Assembly (NCBI GenBank): GCA_021159405.1
Contig: JAGGRX010000040.1
Span: 1 to 5,629 of the forward strand
Source: Candidatus Bipolaricaulota bacterium
Lineage (GTDB): Bacteria; Bipolaricaulota; Bipolaricaulia; Bipolaricaulales; Bipolaricaulaceae
Direction of reading: 5' to 3'
Length of the DNA: 5,629 nt
The first letter of the stretch is position 1; every line of letters starts with the position of its first letter. Made by a program: the position numbers and the translations under genes. This document shows positions 1-5,400 of the stretch, piece after piece. The notes under the pieces are model-generated. The model was not told the DNA's origin. It saw nothing but the letters and a program-made list of their open reading frames with translations, and searched no databases.

Positions 1-49
1 GATCGAAGGTGACGATCACCCCCACATCCTTAAACAGGATCCTGTTCAT
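1..49 (-). CDS. N-terminal fragment of a protein, possibly an amidohydrolase (runs off the left edge)
   Basis: Only the first 16 codons are in the window, reading MNRILFKDVGVIVTFD from an ATG at 49-47. The ATG lies 8 nt beyond the stop of the upstream M42 peptidase gene on the same strand, so the two are probably co-transcribed. A purine run GGAAGG (50-55) abuts the ATG, which is closer than a normal ribosome binding site, so a slightly different start is possible. The pattern of a short beta strand, Lys-Asp/Asn, then hydrophobics ending in V-T-x-D resembles the N-terminal beta segment of cytosine-deaminase/TRZ-type amidohydrolases. That resemblance rests on 16 residues and is only a hint. 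Being a coding start is fairly likely; the function is not established. Confidence 0.45.
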   Translation of the reverse strand, partial: MNRILFKDVGVIVTFD

Positions 50-57
50 CCTTCCAA

Positions 58-1089
58 CTAAAGCCTCAGGTCCACCTCATGGCAGCGCTCAAGGAATGCG
101 ACCAAAAGGTCGATGGCCGCCCGGATGTCCTGTTTGTGGGCGGCTTCCACCACGGAGTGGACGTAGCGGGTGGGGATGGACAACGTGACCACTGCCGCCC
201 CCTCCCGGGCAAGCTGCATCCCCCCGGCATCGGTCCCTCCCCGGGGGAGGATCTCGAGCTGATACGGGATCTTCTTTTCTTCCGCAAGCCCCACCAGAAA
301 CCGCACCAGCCCGGGGTGGGAGATGGATGCCGAGTCCTTCACCTTGATGGCCACCCCCTTGCCCAGCTGGGTCACTTGCTTGTGGGCCTCCACCCCAGGC
401 GTGTCGCAAGCCAGGGTCACATCCAGGGCCACCCCGATCTCGGGGGCAATGGCGAAGGCGCTGGTACGCGCCCCCCTCAGGCCCACTTCCTCTTGTACCG
501 TGCCCACGAAGTAAATATCCGCTCGGTGCGCCTCGAGCCTTCGCAGGGCCTCAATGGCTACATATACGCCTACCCGGTCATCCAGGGCCTTCCCCGACAC
601 CAGCTCCCCCACCTCGACGAAGTCCTGCCGTAGCGTCACAGGGTCCCCGACCCGCACCAGCTCCTTAACCCGGTCCCCGGGAAGCCCGAGGTCCACGAAC
701 AGGTCGGAGATCTTGAGCTCCTTTTTCTTCTCCTCCTCGGTGAGGATGTGTACCGGCTTTGTCCCGATGAGCCCCACCAGGGGACCGGACCCGGTGTGTA
801 CGGTAACCCGTTTGGCAACCAGCGTGCGGGGATCGAACCCGCCCACCGGCTCTATCCTGAGAAAACCCTTCTTCTCATCCACGTGGGAGACGAGAAAGCC
901 GATCTCGTCCATATGGGCGGCCACGGCCACCTTGGGCCCCTGGCCTTTCTTGCGCGCGATTAAGTTCCCCAGTCGGTCCACCGTAAGCTCGTCCACCTGC
1001 CCGGTCAGGGCCTGTTTGATGATCTCGCGGATCTCTTCCTCTCGACCTGGAACGCCAGCTGCTTCCGAAAGGCGTTTGAGAAGCTCCAC
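58..1089 (-). CDS. M42 family metallo-aminopeptidase (glutamyl aminopeptidase / TET-like)
   Basis: A 343-aa cytoplasmic metallopeptidase that removes N-terminal residues from peptides. M42 enzymes commonly form dodecameric tetrahedral (TET) particles acting downstream of the proteasome or other proteases. Length is typical for the family. All expected metal and catalytic residues are visible: H59 and D61 in AHMDEIG, bridging D170 in KALDDRVG, the E200-E201 pair in VQEEVG, D223 in ALDVT, and H311 in TRYVHS. The GGTDAGG motif is at 284-290. Residues about 75-160 form the small dimerisation/PDZ-like domain inserted in the catalytic fold. The GTG start at 1089 is chosen because a strong AAGGAGG lies 6 nt upstream and MELLKRLSEAAGVPG matches the usual N terminus. 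Substrate preference (acidic, Leu, Lys) cannot be read from sequence alone; the endoglucanase label often given to this family is historical. A second gene follows 8 nt after the stop. Family assignment is very secure. Confidence 0.95.
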   Translation of the reverse strand: MELLKRLSEAAGVPGREEEIREIIKQALTGQVDELTVDRLGNLIARKKGQGPKVAVAAHMDEIGFLVSHVDEKKGFLRIEPVGGFDPRTLVAKRVTVHTGSGPLVGLIGTKPVHILTEEEKKKELKISDLFVDLGLPGDRVKELVRVGDPVTLRQDFVEVGELVSGKALDDRVGVYVAIEALRRLEAHRADIYFVGTVQEEVGLRGARTSAFAIAPEIGVALDVTLACDTPGVEAHKQVTQLGKGVAIKVKDSASISHPGLVRFLVGLAEEKKIPYQLEILPRGGTDAGGMQLAREGAAVVTLSIPTRYVHSVVEAAHKQDIRAAIDLLVAFLERCHEVDLRL

Positions 1090-1095
1090 CTTTGT

Positions 1096-1102
1096 CCTCC
1101 TT
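1096..1102 (-). promoter_or_regulatory. Ribosome binding site of the M42 peptidase
   Basis: On the minus strand AAGGAGG is followed by a 6-nt spacer and the GTG at 1089. This near-perfect Shine-Dalgarno decides the start codon. The upstream ATG (minus strand, 1111-1109) is in a different frame and is not a competing start. Confidence 0.85.
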
Positions 1103-1110
1103 TCGCATCC

Positions 1111-1139
1111 ATGTTAGATTCAATCGTCACTGGCGGCAA
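1111..1139 (-). promoter_or_regulatory. Candidate sigma70-type promoter for the M42 peptidase unit
   Basis: Reading the minus strand: TTGCCG (1139-1134) as -35, a 17-bp spacer, and TAACAT (1116-1111) as -10. Transcription would start near 1104, leaving only about 15 nt of leader, just enough to carry the AAGGAGG site. The spacing is ideal and the location in the 91-bp divergent gap is right, but the hexamers match consensus only partly, so this is a motif-based inference. Its -35 lies 2 bp from the -35 of the opposing promoter. Confidence 0.5.
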
Positions 1140-1141
1140 CT

Positions 1142-1170
1142 TTGGTGGTTTTGCCCCACCCCGTTAGAAT
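1142..1170 (+). promoter_or_regulatory. Candidate sigma70-type promoter for rhomboid-rnhB
   Basis: TTGGTG (1142-1147) as -35, a 17-bp spacer, and TAGAAT (1165-1170, five of six matches to TATAAT) as -10. The predicted start of transcription is around 1176-1178, only a few bases before the ATG at 1181. The transcript would be leaderless or nearly so, and no Shine-Dalgarno is visible before that ATG, which is consistent. It is inferred from motifs and geometry only. Confidence 0.5.
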
Positions 1171-1180
1171 CGGTGTTACT

Positions 1181-2014
1181 ATGATCCCGATTCGAGATTA
1201 TCGGCCGAGCGGGGTTACCCCCTATGTGACCGTGGGCTTGATCTTGCTGAATTTGGTTTTATTTATATATGAGCTCACCTACTCCACATCTCAGGTAGCC
1301 TGGATCGATGGATGTGCCTGGCGGGATACCCTGGGCACGGCCCCCCCGGGGTTCAATTACCTGCTTTACAAGAGGCTCGGGCGGGGGTGCCTGTATCCAG
1401 TCTCCGAACGTGATTACTTCGTGATCCAGTACGGGCTCATTCCGGCTGAATTCTGGTCCGGAACAGATCTCCCCCCTACCACCCCTTTCCCCGTTTGGAT
1501 GAATATCTTCACATCCATGTTCCTCCACGGCGGCCTCCTCCACGTTTTGGGAAACATGCTGTACCTGTGGATCTTCGGGGACAACGTGGAGGGGGCGATG
1601 GGGCATGGGAAGTTCCTTTTGTTTTACCTCGCCTGTGGGGTAGGGGCGGCCATGCTCCAGATGGGCGTGCATCCAAGCAGCACTGCCCCCATGGTCGGCG
1701 CCTCCGGGGCCATCGCCGGGGTGATGGGGGCTTATCTGGTCCTTTTCCCCTGGGCCCGGATCCTCACCGTAGTCCCCATTTTCTTTTTCATCCAGTTCAT
1801 CGAGGTCCCGGCCATCGTGATCCTTGGGTTGTGGTTCCTGATCCAGTTCGTCTCCGGGCTCACGGACCTCTCCTCCCTGAGTGGGGTGGCCTGGTTCGCG
1901 CACCTTGGGGGCTTTCTCACCGGGGCCTTGCTCGTCTTCCCCTTGAAGCGCCGGGGGGTGGTTCCCGGGCTTGTGGTTTGGTGGCGACGACGCCGATCGC
2001 CCTGGGGTTGGTGA
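1181..2014 (+). CDS. Rhomboid family intramembrane serine protease
   Basis: A 277-aa polytopic membrane protein that cleaves transmembrane segments within the lipid bilayer. The catalytic Ser is S175 in GASG (173-176) and the catalytic His is H241 in FAHLGG. The oxyanion-side motif HGGLLHVLGNM contributes H116, H121 and N125. The start MIPIRDYRPS is the familiar opening of this subfamily, so the ATG at 1181 is chosen over an in-frame TTG at 1142 that falls in the promoter. Membrane segments are about 14-32, 107-132, 143-162, 171-190, 193-207, 208-227 and 238-255. The segment between the first helix and YGLIPAEF (84-91) is unusually long (about 33-83) and has two Cys (C45, C70). The C terminus is basic and Trp-rich (WWRRRRSPWGW), probably cytoplasmic. 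The stop overlaps the rnhB start by 4 nt. Family is certain; substrate unknown. Confidence 0.93.
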   Translation: MIPIRDYRPSGVTPYVTVGLILLNLVLFIYELTYSTSQVAWIDGCAWRDTLGTAPPGFNYLLYKRLGRGCLYPVSERDYFVIQYGLIPAEFWSGTDLPPTTPFPVWMNIFTSMFLHGGLLHVLGNMLYLWIFGDNVEGAMGHGKFLLFYLACGVGAAMLQMGVHPSSTAPMVGASGAIAGVMGAYLVLFPWARILTVVPIFFFIQFIEVPAIVILGLWFLIQFVSGLTDLSSLSGVAWFAHLGGFLTGALLVFPLKRRGVVPGLVVWWRRRRSPWGW

Positions 2015-2715
2015 AGCTGACGCGGGTTGTGTTGGGGTTGGATGAGGCGGGCAGGGGGGCAGTGCTCGGGCCCTTGGTGATGGCCGGGGTGCTCGTCCCG
2101 GAGGACGGTTTGGCCCGGCTGGTCGAGTTGGGGGCCCGTGACTCCAAAACCGTCCCCCGGAAAAGACGCCGCGGGCTCCTTGCGGCCATCGTCCAGGAGT
2201 TCTGGATCCGGACCGTGGTCATCTCGGCCAAGAAGGTGGATGAAAAAGGGCTCACGGAGCTTGAGCTCATCGCGGCCGCCAGGATCGTGCGTTACGCGTT
2301 ATCCACAATCTGCGACCAGTCATCAGCCGCCTCCAATTCGTTACCCATCACTCATCACCCATTACCCATCACGGTAGTTATGGATGCCCCGGTGGCCCCG
2401 AGGGCGATCCCCGCGTTCCGGGCCAGTTTGGCTTCCGCCACCGGCCTTCCGGAAGGGGACTTCTCCATCTACCCCAAGGCGGATAGCCTCCACCCGGCCG
2501 TGTCTGCGGCATCGCTTGCGGCAAAGGTGATCCGGGATGCCTACGTTGTCTTCCTCCACAAGCAGTACGGGGATTTCGGCTGGGGATACCCCGGGGAGGG
2601 GAAGGTGGTGGAGTTCCTCACCCGGTGGCTGGCGGAGCGGGGTGAACTTCCCCCCATCTGCCGCACCCGCTGGCGTACAGCAAAGCGTCTGCTAGAGGGA
2701 AAGCTCCCCCTTTAG
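2011..2715 (+). CDS. rnhB: Ribonuclease HII (archaeal-like type)
   Basis: A 234-aa endonuclease that nicks RNA-DNA hybrids 5' of embedded ribonucleotides and so starts ribonucleotide excision repair. The DEDD active site is visible: D11 and E12 in GLDEAGRG, D125 in VVMDAP, and D158 in KADSLHP. The GRG motif (14-16), DSK (44-46), VSAASLAAKVIRD (164-176), and the Tyr of GWGYPGEG (Y193) used in ribonucleotide recognition are also present. KADS, GYP and GELPP...R..W.T are closer to archaeal RNase HII than to the E. coli form, judged from memory. The GTG at 2011 is chosen because it overlaps the rhomboid TGA (GTGA), implying coupled translation, and places the DEAGRG motif at its usual distance from the N terminus. 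The frame stays open far upstream, but that part is shadow of the rhomboid gene. Residues about 101-121 are an extra loop encoded partly by a short tandem repeat. Confidence 0.93.
   Translation: MKLTRVVLGLDEAGRGAVLGPLVMAGVLVPEDGLARLVELGARDSKTVPRKRRRGLLAAIVQEFWIRTVVISAKKVDEKGLTELELIAAARIVRYALSTICDQSSAASNSLPITHHPLPITVVMDAPVAPRAIPAFRASLASATGLPEGDFSIYPKADSLHPAVSAASLAAKVIRDAYVVFLHKQYGDFGWGYPGEGKVVEFLTRWLAERGELPPICRTRWRTAKRLLEGKLPL
2341..2372 (+). repeat. Degenerate 7-bp tandem repeat (TYACYCA) inside rnhB
   Basis: Four consecutive heptamers TTACCCA, TCACTCA, TCACCCA, TTACCCA and a partial fifth, TCAC, fit the consensus TYACYCA. Three units make 21 nt, so the translated product repeats every 7 residues: LPITHHP followed by LPIT (residues 111-121 of RNase HII). 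Base composition (C/A/T-rich on this strand, almost no G) differs sharply from flanking codons. The array keeps the reading frame open. Its unit length recalls the heptameric short tandem repeats of cyanobacteria and similar arrays normally found between genes; no relationship is shown. Confidence 0.8.
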
Positions 2716-2739
2716 CGGAGTCATCGAGGTAAAGTTCAC

Positions 2740-2778
2740 CTTGCGAATTCAGTTCCCTTGGGTCAGAATTGCCGCAAG
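2740..2778 (+). repeat. Inverted repeat / bulged hairpin in the rpmH leader region
   Basis: The left arm CTTGCGAATTC (2740-2750) pairs with GAATT (2766-2770) and CGCAAG (2773-2778), giving 11 base pairs interrupted by a 2-nt GC bulge (2771-2772). The loop is 15 nt and itself contains CCCTTGGG. No T-run follows, so it is not a standard intrinsic terminator. It lies between the rnhB stop and the rpmH ribosome binding site. It could be an mRNA processing or stability element, a leader regulatory hairpin, or a binding site for a dimeric protein. The pairing is directly visible; a role is not. Confidence 0.5.
2741..2769 (+). promoter_or_regulatory. Weak candidate promoter for rpmH-infB-ylxP-rbfA
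   Basis: TTGCGA (2741-2746), a 17-bp spacer and CAGAAT (2764-2769) match the sigma70 hexamers at four positions each. Transcription would begin near 2776, leaving about 36 nt before rpmH. It overlaps the inverted repeat, so promoter and hairpin may be alternative readings of the same bases. A separate promoter for the translation operon is biologically reasonable after a 96-nt gap, but the match is modest. Confidence 0.25.
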
Positions 2779-2799
2779 TACGGACATGTATCATTACGG

Positions 2800-2805
2800 A
2801 GGAGG
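2800..2805 (+). promoter_or_regulatory. Ribosome binding site of rpmH
   Basis: AGGAGG within the run GGAGGAGGA (2798-2806) lies 6 nt before the ATG at 2812. It decides the start against an in-frame ATG at 2758 that would add 18 residues foreign to L34. Confidence 0.85.
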
Positions 2806-2811
2806 AATCGC

Positions 2812-2952
2812 ATGCCCAAGCGGACCTATCAGCCACACCGCCGGCGCAGGAAGCGAAAGCATGGTTTCCTGGCCCGCATGAGCACGCCAGGGGGGCGGGC
2901 GGTCATCGCCAGACGTAGGAGGAAAGGGCGGAAGCGCCTCGTCCCGGTTTAG
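2812..2952 (+). CDS. rpmH: 50S ribosomal protein L34 (bL34)
   Basis: A 46-aa, extremely basic protein of the large ribosomal subunit. It opens with the signature MPKRTYQP and continues with the family pattern RKRKHGFLARM (13-23), GGRAVIARRR (27-36) and KGRKRL (38-43). One extra residue (Pro2) precedes the usual KRTYQP; length is normal for bacteria. A strong AGGAGG is 6 nt upstream. Its TAG ends at 2952, directly next to an ATG in the infB frame, so rpmH and infB are almost certainly one transcript. This position is odd, because rpmH usually heads the rpmH-rnpA-yidC cluster near the origin, and no rnpA is visible here. Identification is secure. Confidence 0.96.
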   Translation: MPKRTYQPHRRRRKRKHGFLARMSTPGGRAVIARRRRKGRKRLVPV

Positions 2953-2973
2953 ATGTCGCCAGGGATTGAAAGG

Positions 2974-4728
2974 ATGGCGTTGAGCAAGAAGCGCGTTTAT
3001 GAGGTTGCCCGGGAGCTCGGGGTTCCTACTAAGGAACTCATCGAGGCCTTGGCCGAGATGGGGATGCCCGGCCTCAAGGCCGTGAACACGGTGGATGAGG
3101 AAGAGGCCGAGGTCATCCGTGAGCTATTTGAGGAACACAAGGGGAAGACCGCAACCGCCCAAGCGCAAAAGGAAGCCCAGCCTGCGGCTGCCGCACCGGC
3201 CAAAGAGAAGAAGCCGAAGCCCGGAGTCCCCCGGCCGCCGGTGGTGGCGGTGCTCGGCCACATCGACCACGGCAAGACCACCTTGCTCGACACCATCCGC
3301 AAGACCCACGTCACCCAAGAAGAGGTCGGAGGGATCACCCAGTCCATCGGCGCCTACCAGGTCGAGGTGGACGGGCGCCTGATCACGTTCATCGACACCC
3401 CCGGGCACAAGGCGTTCACCTCCATGCGGGCCCGGGGAGCCCAGGTCACCGACATCGCCGTCCTGGTGGTGGCCGCAGACGATGGCGTGATGGCCCAGAC
3501 CCTGGAGGCCATCGATCACATCAAGGCGGCGGGGGTGCCCATGATCGTGGCCATAAACAAGATCGACAAGCCCGAGGCCAACGTCGATCGGGTGATGCAA
3601 GAGCTGGCGCAAATCGGCTACACGCCCGAGGATTGGGGTGGTGACACCATTACGGTGCCCGTTTCGGCCCTCACCGGCCAAGGCGTCCAGGACCTCCTGG
3701 AGATGATCCTGCTTGTGGCCGAGATGGAGGACATCCGGGGCGATCCCAAAGGGGAGCTGGATGCCACGGTGATCGAGTCGCACATGGACCCTGCCCGCGG
3801 CCCGGTGGCTACGGTGATCGTGAAGAACGGCACCCTCAAAGAACGCGATATCGTGGTGGTGGGAACCACGTGGGGGCGCATCCGGGCGTTGTATGACCAT
3901 CAGGGGAAACGCCTAAAGGAGGCCGGGCCCGGCACCCCGGTACAGATCTTAGGGCTTGAGGATGTGCCGCCGGCGGGCGAGCGGGTGGAGCTCGTCAAAA
4001 AGCCAAACCAGGCCAAAGCCTTGGTGGAGGAACGCCGCCGGGCGGCCCTCGAGCAGCGCCGTGTGGCCCGGCCGCTCATGACCTTCGAAGATCTGCTCCA
4101 GGCGGCCGAGCGCAAAAAACTTGCGGTGGTGCTGAAGGCCGAAAGCGTTGGGGCCTTGGATGCCGCCCGCCTTGAGCTCGGGACGATCGAGGCCGAGGGC
4201 GTGGACCTGGACGTCCTGCACGCCGGGGTGGGGCCGATCACCGAATCGGATGTGCTCCTTGCCGCCTCAGTGGAGGATGCCCAGCCCTTGGTGGTGGGCT
4301 TTGGGGTAAAGGTCGATTCCAAGGCCCGCAGGGCAGCAGACGAGCGCGGCATCCCGGTGCGCACCTACGACATCATCTACGACCTCACCCAGGACATCGA
4401 GCGGGCCATGCGTCGCCTTTTGGGGCCCGAGTACGTGGAGGTCAAGGTGGGCGAGGCCGAGGTCCTCAAGACCTTCGACATCGATGGGGTGGGGCGGGTG
4501 GCCGGCTGTGTGGTCAGGTCCGGCAAGGTGGTCCGGGGCGCCCGCGTCAAGGTATTGCGCCTTGGGGAAGAGGTGTTCGCTGGCGAAATCGGCTCCCTGA
4601 AGCGATTCGCTCGGGATGTGAGGGAGGTGCAGGCCGGCCGCGAGTGCGGCATCCGCATCCGCGACTACGACGACGTCCAAGTTGGGGACGTGCTCGAGAT
4701 CTACACCCTGGAGGAAGTCCAGGCCTGA
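2974..4728 (+). CDS. infB: Translation initiation factor IF-2
   Basis: A 584-aa GTPase that brings fMet-tRNA to the 30S subunit and promotes 50S joining. Domains: one IF2_N helical module (about 4-55), a short Ala/Pro/Lys linker (56-85), the G domain (about 87-250), beta-barrel domain II (about 262-345), domain III (about 380-478) and the initiator-tRNA-binding C-terminal barrel (about 485-584). G motifs: GHIDHGKT (95-102), GGITQS (119-124; commonly GGITQH), DTPGH (141-145), NKID (195-198), SAL (231-233). The short linker makes it near Thermus IF2 in length and much shorter than E. coli IF2. The start is uncertain: ATG 2953 abuts the rpmH stop but lacks a close ribosome site; ATG 2974 (chosen) gives MALSKKRVYE; TTG 2980 has AAAGG 6 nt upstream and gives MSKKRVYE. 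Product identity is certain. Confidence 0.96.
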   Translation: MALSKKRVYEVARELGVPTKELIEALAEMGMPGLKAVNTVDEEEAEVIRELFEEHKGKTATAQAQKEAQPAAAAPAKEKKPKPGVPRPPVVAVLGHIDHGKTTLLDTIRKTHVTQEEVGGITQSIGAYQVEVDGRLITFIDTPGHKAFTSMRARGAQVTDIAVLVVAADDGVMAQTLEAIDHIKAAGVPMIVAINKIDKPEANVDRVMQELAQIGYTPEDWGGDTITVPVSALTGQGVQDLLEMILLVAEMEDIRGDPKGELDATVIESHMDPARGPVATVIVKNGTLKERDIVVVGTTWGRIRALYDHQGKRLKEAGPGTPVQILGLEDVPPAGERVELVKKPNQAKALVEERRRAALEQRRVARPLMTFEDLLQAAERKKLAVVLKAESVGALDAARLELGTIEAEGVDLDVLHAGVGPITESDVLLAASVEDAQPLVVGFGVKVDSKARRAADERGIPVRTYDIIYDLTQDIERAMRRLLGPEYVEVKVGEAEVLKTFDIDGVGRVAGCVVRSGKVVRGARVKVLRLGEEVFAGEIGSLKRFARDVREVQAGRECGIRIRDYDDVQVGDVLEIYTLEEVQA

Positions 4729-4733
4729 CGGCC

Positions 4734-5015
4734 ATGGCCGTGGGACTTTTACGCGTGTGGCTTAAGCTTTACGGCACCGAAACCCTAAAGGAAAAACGTT
4801 CGATCCTGGAGGGGCTTCTCATCCGTACCCGGCGCGAGTTCAACGTATCGGCCGCGGAACTCGACCTCGTCGACGAGCCCGGGGCCGCGCTGCTTGGGTT
4901 TGCACACCTCTCTAACGACGGACGCTTCTCCGATCAGGTGCTGATGGAGCTGCTCAAGCGGCTCGAGGGCGACCGCGCTTTCTATGTGGAGGATTGGGAG
5001 CTTGAGGTCCTGTGA
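4734..5015 (+). CDS. ylxP: DUF503 / YlxP family protein
   Basis: A 93-aa small soluble protein beginning MAVGLLRVWLKLYGTETLKE, with the DUF503 pattern of an N-terminal beta strand, then LKEKRS (18-23), a helix, and R-R-EFNVSAAELD (33-45). Length is typical. The ATG at 4734 is 5 nt after the infB stop, and its 3' end overlaps rbfA by 4 nt. In Bacillus and many other bacteria the same gene sits between infB and rbfA, which supports the call strongly. Its biochemical role is not settled; the conserved neighbourhood suggests a part in ribosome maturation or initiation. The ribosome binding site is weak (AGG 10 nt upstream), so translation probably depends on ribosomes finishing infB. Confidence 0.9.
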   Translation: MAVGLLRVWLKLYGTETLKEKRSILEGLLIRTRREFNVSAAELDLVDEPGAALLGFAHLSNDGRFSDQVLMELLKRLEGDRAFYVEDWELEVL

Positions 5016-5362
5016 TAAGTGAGCGCACGCGCAAGCGCCTCTCGGCCGAGGTCCAGCGCATCCTGGCCGAGGTCCTGGAGTTCGAGGTCAAAGACCCCGC
5101 TCTTAGGGCGACCTTTCCCACGATAATGGATGTGGAGCTTTCCCCAGACGCCCAGCGTGCGGTGGTGCACGTGTACGTGCCCGGTGGGACGAAGGAGCGC
5201 CAGGCTGCGCTGGTTGCTCTGGACCACGACAAGGGTTTTTTACGCACTCAACTTGCCCGCAGGATGCATGTCAGGCGCGTTCCGGAGCTTGTCTTTAAGC
5301 TCGATGAGACCCTGGATCGAGCGCTAAAGCTGGAGAAACTCTTTGGGGAGGAGGAAGGGTAA
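5012..5362 (+). CDS. rbfA: 30S ribosome-binding factor A
   Basis: A 116-aa KH-type RNA-binding protein that binds the immature 30S subunit and helps late 16S rRNA maturation, also under cold stress in model species. Family landmarks are present in order: R..R....V..ILAEVLEFEVKDP (7-29), the central strands around VELSPDAQRAVVHVYV (41-56), KGFLRTQLARRMHVRRVPEL (74-93), and the closing D.....A.KLEKL helix (98-110). The GTG at 5012 overlaps the ylxP TGA as GTGA, implying translational coupling; a GGGAG lies 11 nt upstream. The N terminus MISERTRKRL matches the expected start. The gene is intact and ends with an acidic GEEEG tail. In many genomes truB or a DHH phosphoesterase follows; neither is recognisable here. 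Confidence 0.94.
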   Translation: MISERTRKRLSAEVQRILAEVLEFEVKDPALRATFPTIMDVELSPDAQRAVVHVYVPGGTKERQAALVALDHDKGFLRTQLARRMHVRRVPELVFKLDETLDRALKLEKLFGEEEG

Positions 5363-5400
5363 ACTTGCGCCTTCCATGCCTGCACCGGCGTCAAGCTTGA

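Noticed and set aside
1259..1903. A 214-codon minus-strand open frame across the rhomboid gene
   Set aside because: It is a shadow of the rhomboid coding sequence, has no ribosome site or recognisable domain, and is low-complexity in Gly, Glu and Pro.
1495..2010. A long upstream extension of the RNase HII frame
   Set aside because: It lies entirely over the rhomboid gene in another frame, shows no RNase HII features, and the GTG at 2011 gives the expected N terminus.
2341..2372. A CRISPR-like reading of the repeat in rnhB
   Set aside because: Units are 7 bp, contiguous and without spacers, inside a coding sequence; this is a microsatellite-like array.
2641..2740. A 9-bp inverted match GGTGAACTT / AAGTTCACC spanning the rnhB end
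   Set aside because: The arms are about 80 nt apart, one lies inside a conserved coding stretch (GELPP), and a match of this length is plausible by chance.
2740..2778. Intrinsic terminator of rnhB
   Set aside because: The hairpin arm is followed by TACGGACATG, not a T-run, and the loop is long.
2758..2811. Longer L34 with an N-terminal extension from ATG 2758
   Set aside because: The strong AGGAGG precedes ATG 2812, where the conserved KRTYQP signature begins; the extension would read through the ribosome site.
3124..3900. A 258-codon minus-strand open frame across infB
   Set aside because: It is antisense to the G domain, whose motifs are perfect on the plus strand. Its His/Asp/Gly-rich product is typical of antisense of GC-rich genes.
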